NCBI GenBank assembly: GCA_017983515.1
Contig: JAGOBF010000009.1
Coordinates: 1 to 64,000, forward strand
Source of the DNA: Promineifilum sp.
Lineage (GTDB): Bacteria; Chloroflexota; Anaerolineae; Promineifilales; Promineifilaceae
Reading direction: 5' to 3'
DNA length: 64,000 nucleotides
In this document: positions 44,313 through 54,134 of the stretch, one piece after another
Numbering within the stretch: the first letter of the stretch is position 1
Layout of the letters: each line of letters begins with the position of its first letter
Program-made: the position numbers and the translations under genes
The notes under the pieces: generated by a model
What the model was told of the DNA's origin: nothing
The model's input: the letters and a program-made list of their open reading frames with translations, nothing else
The model's database searches: none

Positions 44313-44386
44313 CGTTTGATCCTCCGGCGAGTTTGAGAAATTAGGGTTCTGCGCTGGCCTTGTCCAGTGCGCTGTACCCGCCCTCC

Positions 44387-45367
44387 CTATCGTTGATAGT
44401 CGAAGATAACCTTGCTGCCGTCCTGCCCCAGGTTGAAGGGCAATTCCTGGAGCATGTGCATTTTGGTACGCAGGTGCTCCTGCCGCCCCGGCGGACAATA
44501 GACCAACAAGAAGCCGCCGCCGCCCGCGCCGGCGATCTTGCCCCCGGTGGCCCCGGCCGCGCGGGCGATCTCATACAGATCGTCCACATCGCTGTTGCTG
44601 ATCTTGCTAGCGAGCTGCTTCTTGAGCATCCAGCTCTCGTGGAGCAAGTCGCCGATAGCATCCACCTCGCCCTTTTGCAGCTTGTCGCAGGCCGTGTGGG
44701 CGATGCCTTTCATCTCTTCCAGCACCGACTCCCGCGAGCGGATGTTGGACTGCTGCTCCGACAGGATGGAGTCGGCCTTGCGGGTGACGCCGGTGTAAAA
44801 GAGCAGCAGATTGTGGTTGAGCTGGCGCTTGGTGGCCGGCTCCAGTTCGATGCGCCGGCTGCGCACCTCGCCGTTGCCGGGCAGGAATTCCATGAAGCGC
44901 AATCCCCCATAGGCAGCGATATATTGATCCTGAATGCCGATGGGCTTGCCCAACACGTCGATCTCGACGCGGCAGGCTTCGCTGGCCAGTCGTTCGGCCA
45001 CTACCAGTTCGCGCTGCATGGCATACATGGCGTGCAGCGCGCCGACAGTGACCGTGCTGGACGACCCCAGTCCGGACCCTTCCGAGGGAATGTCGCCCAT
45101 CGTGGTGATTTCGACGCCGTGGGTGATGCCGGTCAGACGCAGGGCCTCGCGAATCAATTCGTGCTGAATCTCATCCACAGAATCGACCAGTTCGGTATGG
45201 GTATAGCCGACGCGCAGCTTGTCGTCGAAGCGTCGCTTGATGGTGACGAAGATATACTTGTCGATGGCCGAGGTCAGCACGCAGCCGCCATGTTCCAGAT
45301 AATAACCCGGAAAATCGGTTCCGCCGCCGAACAGGCTGGTTCGCAGCGGGGTTTGCACAATAATCAT
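44387..45367 (-). CDS. hddA: D-glycero-D-manno-heptose 7-phosphate kinase (GHMP family)
   Basis: This 326-residue GHMP kinase has [19 protein letters not shown] at residues 5-23, the phosphate loop [17 protein letters not shown] and the C-terminal [14 protein letters not shown]. These match the HddA group, which phosphorylates C1 of heptose-7-phosphate to give the alpha-1,7-bisphosphate used for GDP-linked heptose. The neighbours gmhA and gmhB support this over a generic galacto- or fucokinase. Because GmhB homologues occur in both alpha and beta pathways, the alpha/GDP assignment rests on the kinase type. Confidence 0.88.
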   Translation of the reverse strand: MIIVQTPLRTSLFGGGTDFPGYYLEHGGCVLTSAIDKYIFVTIKRRFDDKLRVGYTHTELVDSVDEIQHELIREALRLTGITHGVEITTMGDIPSEGSGLGSSSTVTVGALHAMYAMQRELVVAERLASEACRVEIDVLGKPIGIQDQYIAAYGGLRFMEFLPGNGEVRSRRIELEPATKRQLNHNLLLFYTGVTRKADSILSEQQSNIRSRESVLEEMKGIAHTACDKLQKGEVDAIGDLLHESWMLKKQLASKISNSDVDDLYEIARAAGATGGKIAGAGGGGFLLVYCPPGRQEHLRTKMHMLQELPFNLGQDGSKVIFDYQR

Positions 45368-45430
45368 GAACTGAACTCCTGAAGTTGATATGGACCGAGC
45401 GGCGGCGACGATGGTACGATCGGCCGCGCG

Positions 45431-46321
45431 TCAGGCATCGCGCAACAGCAAGTTGCGGCCGAGCCGTCGCCGGTTCTTGAGCATCCAGTATCCCATGTAG
45501 AAATAGCAGGAAGCGCGATCGGTCAGCCCTACTGGGGAACGCTCGATGGAACGAACGTGTTCGCGCAACAGCCGCCACTGGGGAAAGGTGATCTTGCCCT
45601 CGCGACGCGGGTCGTACCAGGCTTGCTGCGCCTGGGGCGATTTATTGCCGCCCCAGGATTGCTCCTCATGGAAGCGGTAGAAGAACAGGTGCTCGGGCAC
45701 TTCGTAGAACTTGCCAAGCAGACTGAGTTCGCTCAACAGCGGCCGGTCGGAGCCGGCGTACTTGCCGATGAGTCGGGTGCGGCCGAGTACGTCTCTTCGC
45801 ATCAGGCCGAAGACGGCCACCACCGGATGCGGATCGAGCACAAATTCATAAAATCGTTCGCGCGGGGCGGCAGCGCTAAAGTGGCGCTTGCCGGGATAGA
45901 CCTTGATGACCTGGCCCTGATCGTCGATGGCCTTGGCCTGGGTGTAGGCCAACACCACGTCGGGATTATTGTCGAGCACCGCCACGCAGCGTTCGAGATA
46001 GGTCGGGGCCAGGAGATCGTCGTGGGCGGCCCATTTGAAGTAGGTGCCCCGCGCCAGCTCGAATACGTGATTATAGTTGGCCGACGCGCCGACATTCTCC
46101 GCCTGACGATAATAGCGGATGCGCTCGTCGCCGGCGGCGTACTCCCGACAGATGGCTTCCGTCTGGTCTGTCGAGGCGTTGTCGGAAATCACCAGTTCAA
46201 AATCGGGATAAGTCTGCGCGAGCAGTGATGCCATCGTCTCGGCAAGATAATTCTGACCGTTATAGACCGGTAGTCCAATGGTGACGCGGGGAGTGTTCGT
46301 GTTCATGGCTTGGCTATTCAT
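45431..46321 (-). CDS. family 2 glycosyltransferase
   Basis: This 296-residue GT-A enzyme has VTIGLPVYNGQNYLAETMASLLAQTYPDFELVISDNASTD at the start, the DxD-like AAHDDLLAP near residue 98, and an acceptor-side segment FYRFHEEQSWGGN. The C-terminus lacks membrane helices. ATG 46321 or 46306 could be the start; the former has an AAGGGA about 10 nt upstream and is used here. It lies between hddA and three sulfotransferase genes, so it presumably adds one residue of the repeat unit. Donor unknown. Confidence 0.87.
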   Translation of the reverse strand: MNSQAMNTNTPRVTIGLPVYNGQNYLAETMASLLAQTYPDFELVISDNASTDQTEAICREYAAGDERIRYYRQAENVGASANYNHVFELARGTYFKWAAHDDLLAPTYLERCVAVLDNNPDVVLAYTQAKAIDDQGQVIKVYPGKRHFSAAAPRERFYEFVLDPHPVVAVFGLMRRDVLGRTRLIGKYAGSDRPLLSELSLLGKFYEVPEHLFFYRFHEEQSWGGNKSPQAQQAWYDPRREGKITFPQWRLLREHVRSIERSPVGLTDRASCYFYMGYWMLKNRRRLGRNLLLRDA

Positions 46322-46340
46322 GCGGCAGGCGTCCCTTCGA

Positions 46341-47453
46341 TCAGCGCTGGACGCCCAGGTTCTTCAGCAGGCGGCGTTGGACGCGGGCAAAGGCGTCTTT
46401 GGCTCGTTCGGGCGAGTTACGTCCTTTGCCCATGCGGCGAGTCAGATTAACGGCCGCGCTGCCCAACAACACCGGCGCCTTCAATTTGGCGACCAGGTTG
46501 GTACCGGCCGGTTGATAGCCCATCTCGCGCATCTCCGATTTCAACAAGGCCTGGGCCAGGAAAATCTCGTCCCCTGCCAGCGACTTGCGCCACTTCTCGA
46601 CGGCCGCGGTCGATACACCGGCCTTGGGCGGCCGCGCGGCCCCGTCCCGTTCTTTCATCTGCGAGGCGGCGTTGACCCAGCCGACGTCGAGCATGTCCTC
46701 AGAGTAATCCAGGCCGGTGAACCGGCAAATCTGTTGCAGCACCTCGGCCGGGTTGGCAGCCAGGTCTTCGTAGCGGATGGTAAGGATGTTTTGAGGATAG
46801 TTGTGCCGGGCGTCGTGGGCGGCATTGATGGCCTCTTTCCACATCATCGAGTCGATGACGGGATCATAATTGGTCAGGCGGTCAACTTCGAGGTCTTCCT
46901 TCTCTTCTTTCGAGTCGAGCCATTCATCGCCCGTGCGACGCACCTTGCGCGAGGCCAGCGTGGCCCGTGGATCACGCACCAGTTCCACCACTTTTGCGTC
47001 GGGCAGATGTCGCAAGAGTTGAGTCAGATAGTAGACATGCTCCGGGGTCTTCTCGACCCAGAATGGCTTGCCGGCGATGGAGGCCAGCTGATCGTTCACC
47101 AGGCCGAACAGACCCTCGTGCTCGTCCACGCCGGCCGTGGCCGTCATGATTTCCTCAACGTGAGCGTCGGTCAGCCCCAGATCGGCCAATGAATAGTCCG
47201 CTTGCTGCGATGCGGTCCGCTTTTTGCCCAGATAGGCCAGCTTGATCAGAAATAAAATGTAGGCGCGGCGCGTCTCTTCATTCTTCAGATCGGGAAACCG
47301 GCGCTTGATCGCGCCCAGGTCCTGGAAGAAATGCGTTTCGCCGGCCACCGCCCATACGTCCGGGTTGCGGCGCAGGATCGTCTTGAGCAGACTCGTGCCC
47401 GTGTGGATATAGCCGACGATAAATATCCCGTGATTCGAAAACTTAACCGGCAT
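46341..47453 (-). CDS. sulfotransferase family protein (paralogue of the gene at 61416-62531)
   Basis: This 370-residue protein has the phosphosulfate loop GYIHTGTSLL at residues 14-23, FWVEKTPEHVYY and VVELVRDPRATLASRKVRR (3'-phosphate binding), then IRYEDLAANPAEVLQQICRFTGLDYSEDMLDVGW. ATG at 47453 has AGGGAG 9 nt upstream and overlaps the preceding sulfotransferase gene by 11 nt; 60 further codons are open upstream but overlap that gene. The same order of motifs occurs in the gene at 61416-62531, so the two are paralogues. Acceptor unknown. Confidence 0.82.
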   Translation of the reverse strand: MPVKFSNHGIFIVGYIHTGTSLLKTILRRNPDVWAVAGETHFFQDLGAIKRRFPDLKNEETRRAYILFLIKLAYLGKKRTASQQADYSLADLGLTDAHVEEIMTATAGVDEHEGLFGLVNDQLASIAGKPFWVEKTPEHVYYLTQLLRHLPDAKVVELVRDPRATLASRKVRRTGDEWLDSKEEKEDLEVDRLTNYDPVIDSMMWKEAINAAHDARHNYPQNILTIRYEDLAANPAEVLQQICRFTGLDYSEDMLDVGWVNAASQMKERDGAARPPKAGVSTAAVEKWRKSLAGDEIFLAQALLKSEMREMGYQPAGTNLVAKLKAPVLLGSAAVNLTRRMGKGRNSPERAKDAFARVQRRLLKNLGVQR

Positions 47454-48375
47454 AGACACCATCTCCCTTAGCCAACATCGCAGGCTTTCCATCACTCCCG
47501 ATCTTTGCCTCAAGCGCCTCTGCGGCGGCTTCGTTGAGTCGATCCAGGCGTTCAAGCATTTGCCCGCACAACTGGTCGACGGCCGGGCTGAGTTTGGACA
47601 CGCGCCCCTTGCCCACCGACTGGGCGTTAACATCCTTCACGATGGAGTCGCCGGGATAGGGCCGGCCCAGGAAGGCATAGGTGCGGCGCATCGTCCGGGC
47701 CGGGTTCAGCACCAGATCTTCATAGCGACTGAGCATGACGCTCGGATGTTGGTCGAGTTTCTGTTCAAAGTAGAGTTGCATGCGCGCCCACCAGAAGAGC
47801 GCGGCGGCGTCGAAGGGGTTCATGTCGTCGGCGAAGTGACGGCGGATCGTCTCGCGCGTCTCGGCCGAACTGTTCTGCGAGCGCCAGTTGTCGGGGTCGT
47901 TGGCCAGAAACGGCCGCAAATCACGCTGGCCGTTATCCAGCCCAAATGCTTTCAGATTGGAAGCGGCCACGTCCTGATAATGGCGATAGGCCCACAGCAC
48001 CCGGGCCTCCGGAAAGGTCGCCAGCAGTTCGTGGGCGCGCTGCGATTCGACGAGCGGCTTGAACACCACCATCGGCACGTGATGCCGGCCGATCATGGCT
48101 TTCACCGAGGAGAGTGGGTTCAGGCGGATGTGCTCCATCGTGTCCAGCGAGGACAACTCGCTGGATTCACGATAGACCTTCACGCCCAGATCGCGCTCGA
48201 AAACCCAATACATCAGGCTCGTGCCGGAACGCTGGATGCCGAGAATGGGCACCACGATGGTGCCGCCGTCATAGGCGGCCGCGCCCAGCTTCTGTGCGGC
48301 GCTCTTGTAGAGTCGAAACGCGACGAAGGACAGGGTTTGCAGATTGATATCCGATGATTTCAGTTGATAGGGCAT
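47443..48375 (-). CDS. sulfotransferase family protein
   Basis: This 310-residue protein has a PAPS loop GIQRSGTSLMYW at residues 46-57 and FPEARVLWAYRHYQDVAASNLKAF as the 3'-phosphate-binding candidate. SRYEDLVLNPARTMRRTYAFLGRPYPGDSIV and KGRVSKLSPAVDQLCGQ near the C-terminus resemble sulfotransferase family members. ATG at 48375 follows the upstream gene by 23 nt; the open frame extends 39 codons further without support. It forms a block with two other sulfotransferase genes directly after the BY-kinase. Confidence 0.8.
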   Translation of the reverse strand: MPYQLKSSDINLQTLSFVAFRLYKSAAQKLGAAAYDGGTIVVPILGIQRSGTSLMYWVFERDLGVKVYRESSELSSLDTMEHIRLNPLSSVKAMIGRHHVPMVVFKPLVESQRAHELLATFPEARVLWAYRHYQDVAASNLKAFGLDNGQRDLRPFLANDPDNWRSQNSSAETRETIRRHFADDMNPFDAAALFWWARMQLYFEQKLDQHPSVMLSRYEDLVLNPARTMRRTYAFLGRPYPGDSIVKDVNAQSVGKGRVSKLSPAVDQLCGQMLERLDRLNEAAAEALEAKIGSDGKPAMLAKGDGVYAG

Positions 48376-48398
48376 GGTAATAGCTTCCGCCGGCCGGC

Positions 48399-49247
48399 TC
48401 AGGTCTCGCCGGTATAGCCCCGCCGCCAATCGTTCAGGCCATAGCCGAGCAACTGCTCGACTGTGTGAACGTCGTCTTCCAGCAACCGCCACAACGCTTG
48501 CCGGACCTCGGACGAAAAGTAGGGTTTCTCGTCGATCTTGTTCGACAGCAGGCGGTGGCGAATCGGCTGCCGGATGGCGGCGGGCACAACACCGCGCACC
48601 TTCTGGAACAGTCCGCTTTGGGTAAACGTGCGCGCCGCTTCCGACCGCAAGTAGGGTTGGCCGACCGACTGGTGCAGCGGGGTCGTGTTCGTCTCGGCGA
48701 AAGGGGCCGGCTCAATGCCCAGAAAATCGGCGATGCGATAGAGTGTCGCGATCTGATCAGCCGTATATTCCTCGAAGACCAACAGCAACACGTTTTCGGG
48801 GCCAAACAACTCCAGATACGGCCGGATTTGCACGCCGTAGCGACTGCGGTCGACATAGGCCGCATCGCTAAAGACAGCCTCTTCCGGCGGCCGTGTGTCG
48901 ATCTCCCGCACCCGATTGTGCGTATAGTGGGAGATGACGCGCTCAACGGGCTGGCGCATGACGTAGATCAACTTCAGTGACGGGTTATAGTCGAACAGCC
49001 TGTTGGCCGTGTCCCGAAACTCCGGAAAAAAAGTGTAGTAAGTAGAAGCCTCGCCGCACAGTTGACCGGGCCGGGGGTCGTAGAGGCTGTGATATTCAGC
49101 CAGCCCCTCGGCCCAGGCTTCCGTCTTGTGGAAGTAGCCCGGCTCCTTTTCCCGGCAGAAGCAGATTTGCGGGTGGGCGGCCAACTGGGCCGCCAGGCTG
49201 GTAGTGCCCGCTTTTTGGGCACCTATGACCATGAAATCGACGCGCAT
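48399..49247 (-). CDS. sulfotransferase (heparan-sulfate sulfotransferase-like)
   Basis: This 282-residue protein is the clearest carbohydrate sulfotransferase here. The 5'-PSB loop IGAQKAGTTSL is at residues 8-18, EKEPGYFHKTEAW follows, and LKLIYVMRQPVERVISHYTHNRV is the 3'-PB motif with the R..S core. SRYGVQIRPYLELFGPENVLLLVFEEY is the typical region after it. It would sulfate a hydroxyl or amine on the polysaccharide. It lies 6 nt downstream of the BY-kinase gene, so polysaccharide assembly and sulfation are co-expressed. Confidence 0.87.
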   Translation of the reverse strand: MRVDFMVIGAQKAGTTSLAAQLAAHPQICFCREKEPGYFHKTEAWAEGLAEYHSLYDPRPGQLCGEASTYYTFFPEFRDTANRLFDYNPSLKLIYVMRQPVERVISHYTHNRVREIDTRPPEEAVFSDAAYVDRSRYGVQIRPYLELFGPENVLLLVFEEYTADQIATLYRIADFLGIEPAPFAETNTTPLHQSVGQPYLRSEAARTFTQSGLFQKVRGVVPAAIRQPIRHRLLSNKIDEKPYFSSEVRQALWRLLEDDVHTVEQLLGYGLNDWRRGYTGET

Positions 49248-49253
49248 GATAGG

Positions 49254-50771
49254 TTATCGAGCCTCAGATTCGTAGTAGGCATAGCTGCCGTTTGGTTCGG
49301 CGCGGTTGATGACGACTTCCATCGACTTCACGCGCACGTTGGACAATTGGCGACGCACGGTCTGAACATCGCCGCGTCGCGTTTGCGACTGGGCCACGAC
49401 CAGGATGACGTTGTCCACCGCCGGAGCCAGCACGGCCGCGTCGGCCACCGACAGTAACGCCGGCGTGTCGAGGATGATGAAATCGAACTGCGTCTTCAAT
49501 TGCTCCAACAGGTCCAGCATCCGCTGCGAACCGAGAAGTTCAGTCGGATTGGGCGGCAACGGCCCGCTGGTCACCACCTGAACGCGCGTGAAGGCACTGT
49601 ACTGCACGGCCTCATCGAGTTGAACTTCGCCGGCCAGAATGTTGGTCAGGCCACGCTTGTTGGGTAAGTCGAAGAGTTTGTGGACGGTCGGCAGGCGCAG
49701 GTCGCAATCGACGACGACGACCTCGCGACCTGATTGGGCGATGGTGACGGCCAGATTGGCGGCCACGGTCGATTTGCCTTCGCCGCGCTTGGCGCTGGTC
49801 AACAGAGCGACCTGGGGGCCACCGACGGAAGCCAGAATATTGGTGCGCAATCGCCGGAAAGATTCCAGTTGCGGGTAATGACCCGTGCCGAGCCGGGCGA
49901 TTGCCAGATCTTCCTTGGAGGTCGGGATTTGACCGATTGTCTCCATTTGGGTGGCGCTTTCGATCTGCTCCGGCGTGTAAAGTGTCGTGTCCAGATTCTC
50001 GGCCAGCAGGGCCAGGGCCACCCCACTGACCAGGCCCACCGCCAGACCCAGGGCCAGATTGACAAGATGGCGCGGCTTGGCGGGGCGATTGGGCGTGTTA
50101 GCTTCCTCGACAATCGAGATGGCATTGGCTCGTACAGCTTCCTCAAGCCGAGCCTCTTCATATTGTGTCAGCAGGGAGGTGTAGTTGCGGTCAAGCAGGT
50201 CAAGCGACTCGCGGGCAGCGGCCACCGCCACTTCGTCGAGAGGCAACGCCTTGAGCGCGCTTTCATAGTTGGCGCGAGCCTCATTCAGGGCGAGTTCTGC
50301 CTGATCCAGCCGTTCGCTGAGGATTTCCTGGAGCGTTTGCCCGCCGCCGCCGCTGTAGAACTCGCGGTTCTGGTCGACCAACACTTGGGCGGCCGTGTTG
50401 GCAATGTCGCGAGCATCTTCCGGATCGGTTGCTTCGGCCACGATGCGGATAAGCTCCGTGCTGGGAATGGACTGGACTGATATGACTGGCATCGATCCCA
50501 GCCCAAGCTGGTCCATAATCTGACGGCGCACTTTGTTACCGGTGATGATGCGCGCGTAGGTATTGACCAGGCGTTCCGTGTAGCTGATGTCGGGCCGGGC
50601 CGATGTCACGGAGCCGCCGCCGATGGTCAATACGCGCACCGTCGTCGAGGCAACGTATTGGGGTGTAGATAAAAAGGTAAAGGCGGCGGCAACGGCCAAC
50701 CCCAGCAGAATGCTCAGGATGACGGCCCATTTTCGTCGCCGTAATACCGATAGATATGTACTCAGCTCCAT
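49254..50771 (-). CDS. Wzz-type chain-length determinant fused to BY-kinase
   Basis: This 505-residue protein has two membrane helices (about 15-35 and 237-257) bracketing a mostly helical extracytoplasmic domain, then a cytoplasmic tyrosine kinase: Walker A SAKRGEGKST (326-335), Walker A' VVDCDLRLP (353-361), Walker B FIILDTP (431-437). The C-terminus has a small tyrosine cluster (Y497, Y499, Y500), shorter than in many BY-kinases. Such proteins set polysaccharide chain length and export in Wzx/Wzy systems. AGGAG lies about 11 nt upstream of ATG 50771. It heads the downstream sulfotransferase-hddA-flippase run. Confidence 0.9.
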   Translation of the reverse strand: MELSTYLSVLRRRKWAVILSILLGLAVAAAFTFLSTPQYVASTTVRVLTIGGGSVTSARPDISYTERLVNTYARIITGNKVRRQIMDQLGLGSMPVISVQSIPSTELIRIVAEATDPEDARDIANTAAQVLVDQNREFYSGGGGQTLQEILSERLDQAELALNEARANYESALKALPLDEVAVAAARESLDLLDRNYTSLLTQYEEARLEEAVRANAISIVEEANTPNRPAKPRHLVNLALGLAVGLVSGVALALLAENLDTTLYTPEQIESATQMETIGQIPTSKEDLAIARLGTGHYPQLESFRRLRTNILASVGGPQVALLTSAKRGEGKSTVAANLAVTIAQSGREVVVVDCDLRLPTVHKLFDLPNKRGLTNILAGEVQLDEAVQYSAFTRVQVVTSGPLPPNPTELLGSQRMLDLLEQLKTQFDFIILDTPALLSVADAAVLAPAVDNVILVVAQSQTRRGDVQTVRRQLSNVRVKSMEVVINRAEPNGSYAYYESEAR

Positions 50772-50929
50772 GTCTTATCATGCTCCTACGGAGGACTTCC
50801 GTCCCGATGTGAACAGTTCCAGATTAGCAGGCGATGGTTACGATCAATCTTGCGGCTGATGCCGTCGCTCATCTCCCAAGCATACCAATCAGAGCGAATA
50901 TTGACCGCACCCAATGGCTAATTTTAACG

Positions 50930-52213
50930 CTAAATTGCCTCAGCTGCGGGTTTGACGGCCCCCACGGACTGCGGCGAGGCGGATGCGCGTCGCAGCCGCT
51001 CATAAACCTGAAGGGTCTGGTCGTAATGTGTCTCCGGGCTATTAAGCGCCTCGACCTGTGACCGGCCGTTGCGGCCCATCTCAATTGCCAGTTCGCGATC
51101 ATCGAGCAGGGCTTGCATCTTCGCCGCCAATTCGACGGCGTTGCCCGGCTCGAACAGATACCCGTTCCAGCCGTCGCGCACTTGTTCGGGAATGCCGCCG
51201 ATGTCGGCCCCGATGACCGCCGTCCCGCTCGCCAGCGACTCGATCACAGTCATCGAGTAATTCTCATACCATTCAGAGGGCGACACCGTAAATAAAGCAG
51301 TCTGCACCAGCCGGGCCAGTTCGCCGGTATCCAGATGGCCCAGGAAACGGACGTTGGTGAGATTGTGGGCCTGGACGAACTGCCGCAGTTCCGGCTCCAG
51401 TTCGCCCGCTCCGGCAATGTTGAGGACGGCATCGCCCCGAATGTGGCGCATGGCCTCCAGCAAGGTCAGGATGCCCTTGACGCGCACCAGCCGCCCGGCG
51501 AAGACGAAATGATTCTGCGGCTCGTAGACCGCGGTGAAGCTGGCAGGATTGATGAAGTTGGGGATGACGTCGAGGGGGGTGCGAATGCCGTGTTCGATCA
51601 TCTTGTCGGCCATGAAGCGGCTGGGGGCGATGAACCGATCAACGTTGGGCTGGTAGAGCCGAAACACCTCATGGAAATACATCTCGGCCGTCGCCAGCAT
51701 ACTGGCGCTGCGCGAACCGCGCTTGCAACGATAGCGGGTCATGTTGTAATACTTGCCGCCCTTGCACGCCTCGCAGATGCGGTCGTTAGAGACGAAGGTC
51801 GTGTTGGGGCAGGCGGGCTTGTAGTCGTGGAGTGTCTGGACGACGGGCAGCCCGGCCGCCTTGAGGGCCGGCAGGATCGACGTCGACATCTCGTGGATGA
51901 AACCGTGGATGTGCACCAGATCGGGCTTCACCCGGGCGATCAGGGCTTCCACCTTTTGGCGAGCTTCACGTGAATAGAGGACGCGTTCGATGACACTGAG
52001 CTTGGGGCTTAGGCCGGGTTTAGCCAGTTCGGTCGGAAAGTCGACGTAGCTGACGAAGTAATCACTGTACTCCGACGGCAGATTCTTGGGGTGATCCATG
52101 CAGAAGGGGATTACCTCGTGGCCGTGGCTGCGTAACAGGTCGGACAGATCGAAAAAGCAGCGCTCTCCGCCCCCTCGCAAATAGTTGAAGCTGTTAATCA
52201 TCAGAATTTTCAT
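50930..52213 (-). CDS. glycosyltransferase family 4
   Basis: This 427-residue GT-B protein has an N-terminal MINSFNYLRGGGERCFFDLSDLLRSHGH, typical of GT4. A cysteine-rich insert (CEACKGGKYYNMTRYRCKRGS) lies near residues 147-167. The C-terminal domain has HFVFAGRLVRVKGILTLLEAM, FTVSPSEWYENYSMTVIESLASGTAVIGADIGGIPEQ with the E-x7-E retaining-GT motif. Its start overlaps the deacetylase stop by 4 nt (ATGA). The 157 bp after its stop separate it from the BY-kinase start and should hold that gene's promoter. Confidence 0.88.
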   Translation of the reverse strand: MKILMINSFNYLRGGGERCFFDLSDLLRSHGHEVIPFCMDHPKNLPSEYSDYFVSYVDFPTELAKPGLSPKLSVIERVLYSREARQKVEALIARVKPDLVHIHGFIHEMSTSILPALKAAGLPVVQTLHDYKPACPNTTFVSNDRICEACKGGKYYNMTRYRCKRGSRSASMLATAEMYFHEVFRLYQPNVDRFIAPSRFMADKMIEHGIRTPLDVIPNFINPASFTAVYEPQNHFVFAGRLVRVKGILTLLEAMRHIRGDAVLNIAGAGELEPELRQFVQAHNLTNVRFLGHLDTGELARLVQTALFTVSPSEWYENYSMTVIESLASGTAVIGADIGGIPEQVRDGWNGYLFEPGNAVELAAKMQALLDDRELAIEMGRNGRSQVEALNSPETHYDQTLQVYERLRRASASPQSVGAVKPAAEAI

Positions 52214-53475
52214 GGTATCGATTTCCCTTCGGCCGCCATCTGCTGGGTCGCCGGCAGCCCTGGAATGCTCACGCCCACGCCGTCATCCCGCCGTTCCAGT
52301 TTCCAAATGACCGCGTCGTCCGGGTCGGGGCGGGCGCCGGCTCGGGATACGCGTTCGGGGTCGAAGGCCGCGCGCCGTCGCCACCAGCCGGCTACATCGC
52401 GCGGCAGGGCATGGTAGCACCCCTGGCGCTGGGCCATGGCTGCCAGCAGCGCTTCATAGACCGCCATTCCACCGGGCTTGAGCAGATAATCGGGATGCGA
52501 ATTGAGTAGCGCCATACCGTAGTGGGCTTCAATAAAGTCAACCTTCTGCAACCACAGATCGGGCGTGCGCTGTTCCAGAACCTCCAGATAGCGGTGATCC
52601 TGCATCAGCGTATAGGGCAGTTCGACAAAGCGGCCGATCATGTAGGGCCAGATGCTCATCGATCCGCCGGCCATCGGCTCATAAGGATCAGTATCGAAGA
52701 AGGAGAGATCGTACTCAATATCGAGCGACTGCATCCATAGGGGATGGCGGTGGGTCATGGGTGACCGATAGCCGACGGCGCCCCATTGCGCGGCATATTC
52801 GTTGATCTTGCGCGCCCGCGCTTCAAATACATCGCGCGAGGAAAACAGGCGGCCGTCGTGCTTCAACCCGTGGACGCCGACCTCGAACCCGCGCGCCCTC
52901 ATCTCATCGAGCAAATCGCGGTCAATCTTGTACCCTTCGGGCACGAAATTGAACGACGACCGAAAACCATACTTCTCTTCCAGATCCATGACCTGGCGGA
53001 CGAAATCGTGCCCCGGCCGGGCCTCGACGTCATGAGTGAGGACGAAGGCGAAGTGATTGCCCGACGGCCACAGCCCGACGATGTCGAGCGAAGGTTGTTC
53101 TAACTGCTCCAGCACGTGGCCGATTAGCGCCATTTGGAAGCGCACGTAGCGATCTTCAATCGGCCAATCCAGCAATGACTGGACGTCCTCGGCCGGATGG
53201 TAGACCTTGCGCAACAAGGGTCGCACCCAGGTGGGCAGAAGCGGCCGGGCCACGGCATAGTAGAGGGACTTGAGGCCACTCAGCCGGTAGCGTTCCGGGC
53301 CAAACAAGCTCTCGTCCAGAGCACGGGCCATGATGTCGGCGCGACTCTCGGCCGACAAAGGCGCGGGCAGAAGGGCGGCGGCTTGGGCCATGGCCTGCTC
53401 CCAGACCGAGGGCGGCAGGTTGTGCAACGGTCGCCAGAAGGCGGCCGGGGTGTTGGCAGCAAACAGTTCGTTCAT
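52210..53475 (-). CDS. polysaccharide deacetylase-like protein (NodB-related)
   Basis: This 421-residue protein has an N-terminal helical domain of about 135 residues, then a NodB-like fold: the metal/catalytic THDVEARPGH near residue 148, VGVHGLKHDGR with the H-x3-H zinc pair near residue 205, and VGYRSPMTHRHP for motif 3. The first motif is HDVE rather than the usual TFDD, as in divergent polysaccharide-locus deacetylases. It could N-deacetylate a lipid-linked or exported glycan. Start ATG 53475 overlaps the PHP gene stop by 4 nt, and its stop overlaps the next start by 4 nt. Confidence 0.8.
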   Translation of the reverse strand: MNELFAANTPAAFWRPLHNLPPSVWEQAMAQAAALLPAPLSAESRADIMARALDESLFGPERYRLSGLKSLYYAVARPLLPTWVRPLLRKVYHPAEDVQSLLDWPIEDRYVRFQMALIGHVLEQLEQPSLDIVGLWPSGNHFAFVLTHDVEARPGHDFVRQVMDLEEKYGFRSSFNFVPEGYKIDRDLLDEMRARGFEVGVHGLKHDGRLFSSRDVFEARARKINEYAAQWGAVGYRSPMTHRHPLWMQSLDIEYDLSFFDTDPYEPMAGGSMSIWPYMIGRFVELPYTLMQDHRYLEVLEQRTPDLWLQKVDFIEAHYGMALLNSHPDYLLKPGGMAVYEALLAAMAQRQGCYHALPRDVAGWWRRRAAFDPERVSRAGARPDPDDAVIWKLERRDDGVGVSIPGLPATQQMAAEGKSIP

Positions 53476-54122
53476 AAGAGTCGTTTCACCCGCTTGACGA
53501 CCTTGGAGCCATAGACGGCCGTGGTCGAGCGCTGTTCGGCCCCCCGCACCGGTCGGGCGAGGCGGTCGAGGATGGCCCCGCGCACGGCGGAAGCATCCGG
53601 CCGGTCGAGAGCAAGTTCGGTGTAGGCGCGGCCTATCTCCCAATAGAGATGGGCGTCGGAATTGGCGACGGTCGCCAGTCCGTAGGGTTCGACGTAGTCG
53701 GCGTAGGTCTGGGCGGAATAGTCGCGCTTGTCGCGGCCGTTGTAAATCTCCACGCCATCCAGCTGTTGCAGCAGTTCCGGCGTCAAATCCTGATGGTAAG
53801 CGTAGGGGTGGGGCAAAATGGCGATGCCGCCCTGATCGTGGATATCAGCCACCACCTCCAGACTGCGGCGCGAGACGATCTCGCGGCTCAGGAACAGGCC
53901 CAAAATATCGCCTACCTCGGTCTGGATTTCTGCACCGATGATGACGATGAAATTCGGGTCGCGGTTAGCGGCCGCGGCATCCACGCCCCCGGCAATGGTA
54001 TTGTGATCGCTGACGGCGATGCCGGCCAGTCCCCGCCGCCGGGCGATGCCGACAATGTGGGACGGAGCCATAATCCCATCAAAGGAATGGCGTGAATGCA
54101 TGTGCAGGTCAAACCGGGCCAT
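53472..54122 (-). CDS. PHP-domain metal-dependent phosphoesterase/hydrolase
   Basis: This 216-residue PHP-fold protein has FDLHMHSRHSFDG (two histidines), AVSDHNTI (Asp-His), GIAILPHPYAY and ATVANSDAHLY for the remaining metal ligands. Such proteins hydrolyse phosphoesters, often nucleoside or histidinol-type phosphates, with two or three metals. It lies 12 nt after the ATP-grasp gene and overlaps the deacetylase gene by 4 nt. The tight coupling suggests a small-molecule modification step in the polysaccharide pathway, but the substrate is not predictable. Confidence 0.85.
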   Translation of the reverse strand: MARFDLHMHSRHSFDGIMAPSHIVGIARRRGLAGIAVSDHNTIAGGVDAAAANRDPNFIVIIGAEIQTEVGDILGLFLSREIVSRRSLEVVADIHDQGGIAILPHPYAYHQDLTPELLQQLDGVEIYNGRDKRDYSAQTYADYVEPYGLATVANSDAHLYWEIGRAYTELALDRPDASAVRGAILDRLARPVRGAEQRSTTAVYGSKVVKRVKRLL

Positions 54123-54134
54123 CGTTAGCTCCTG

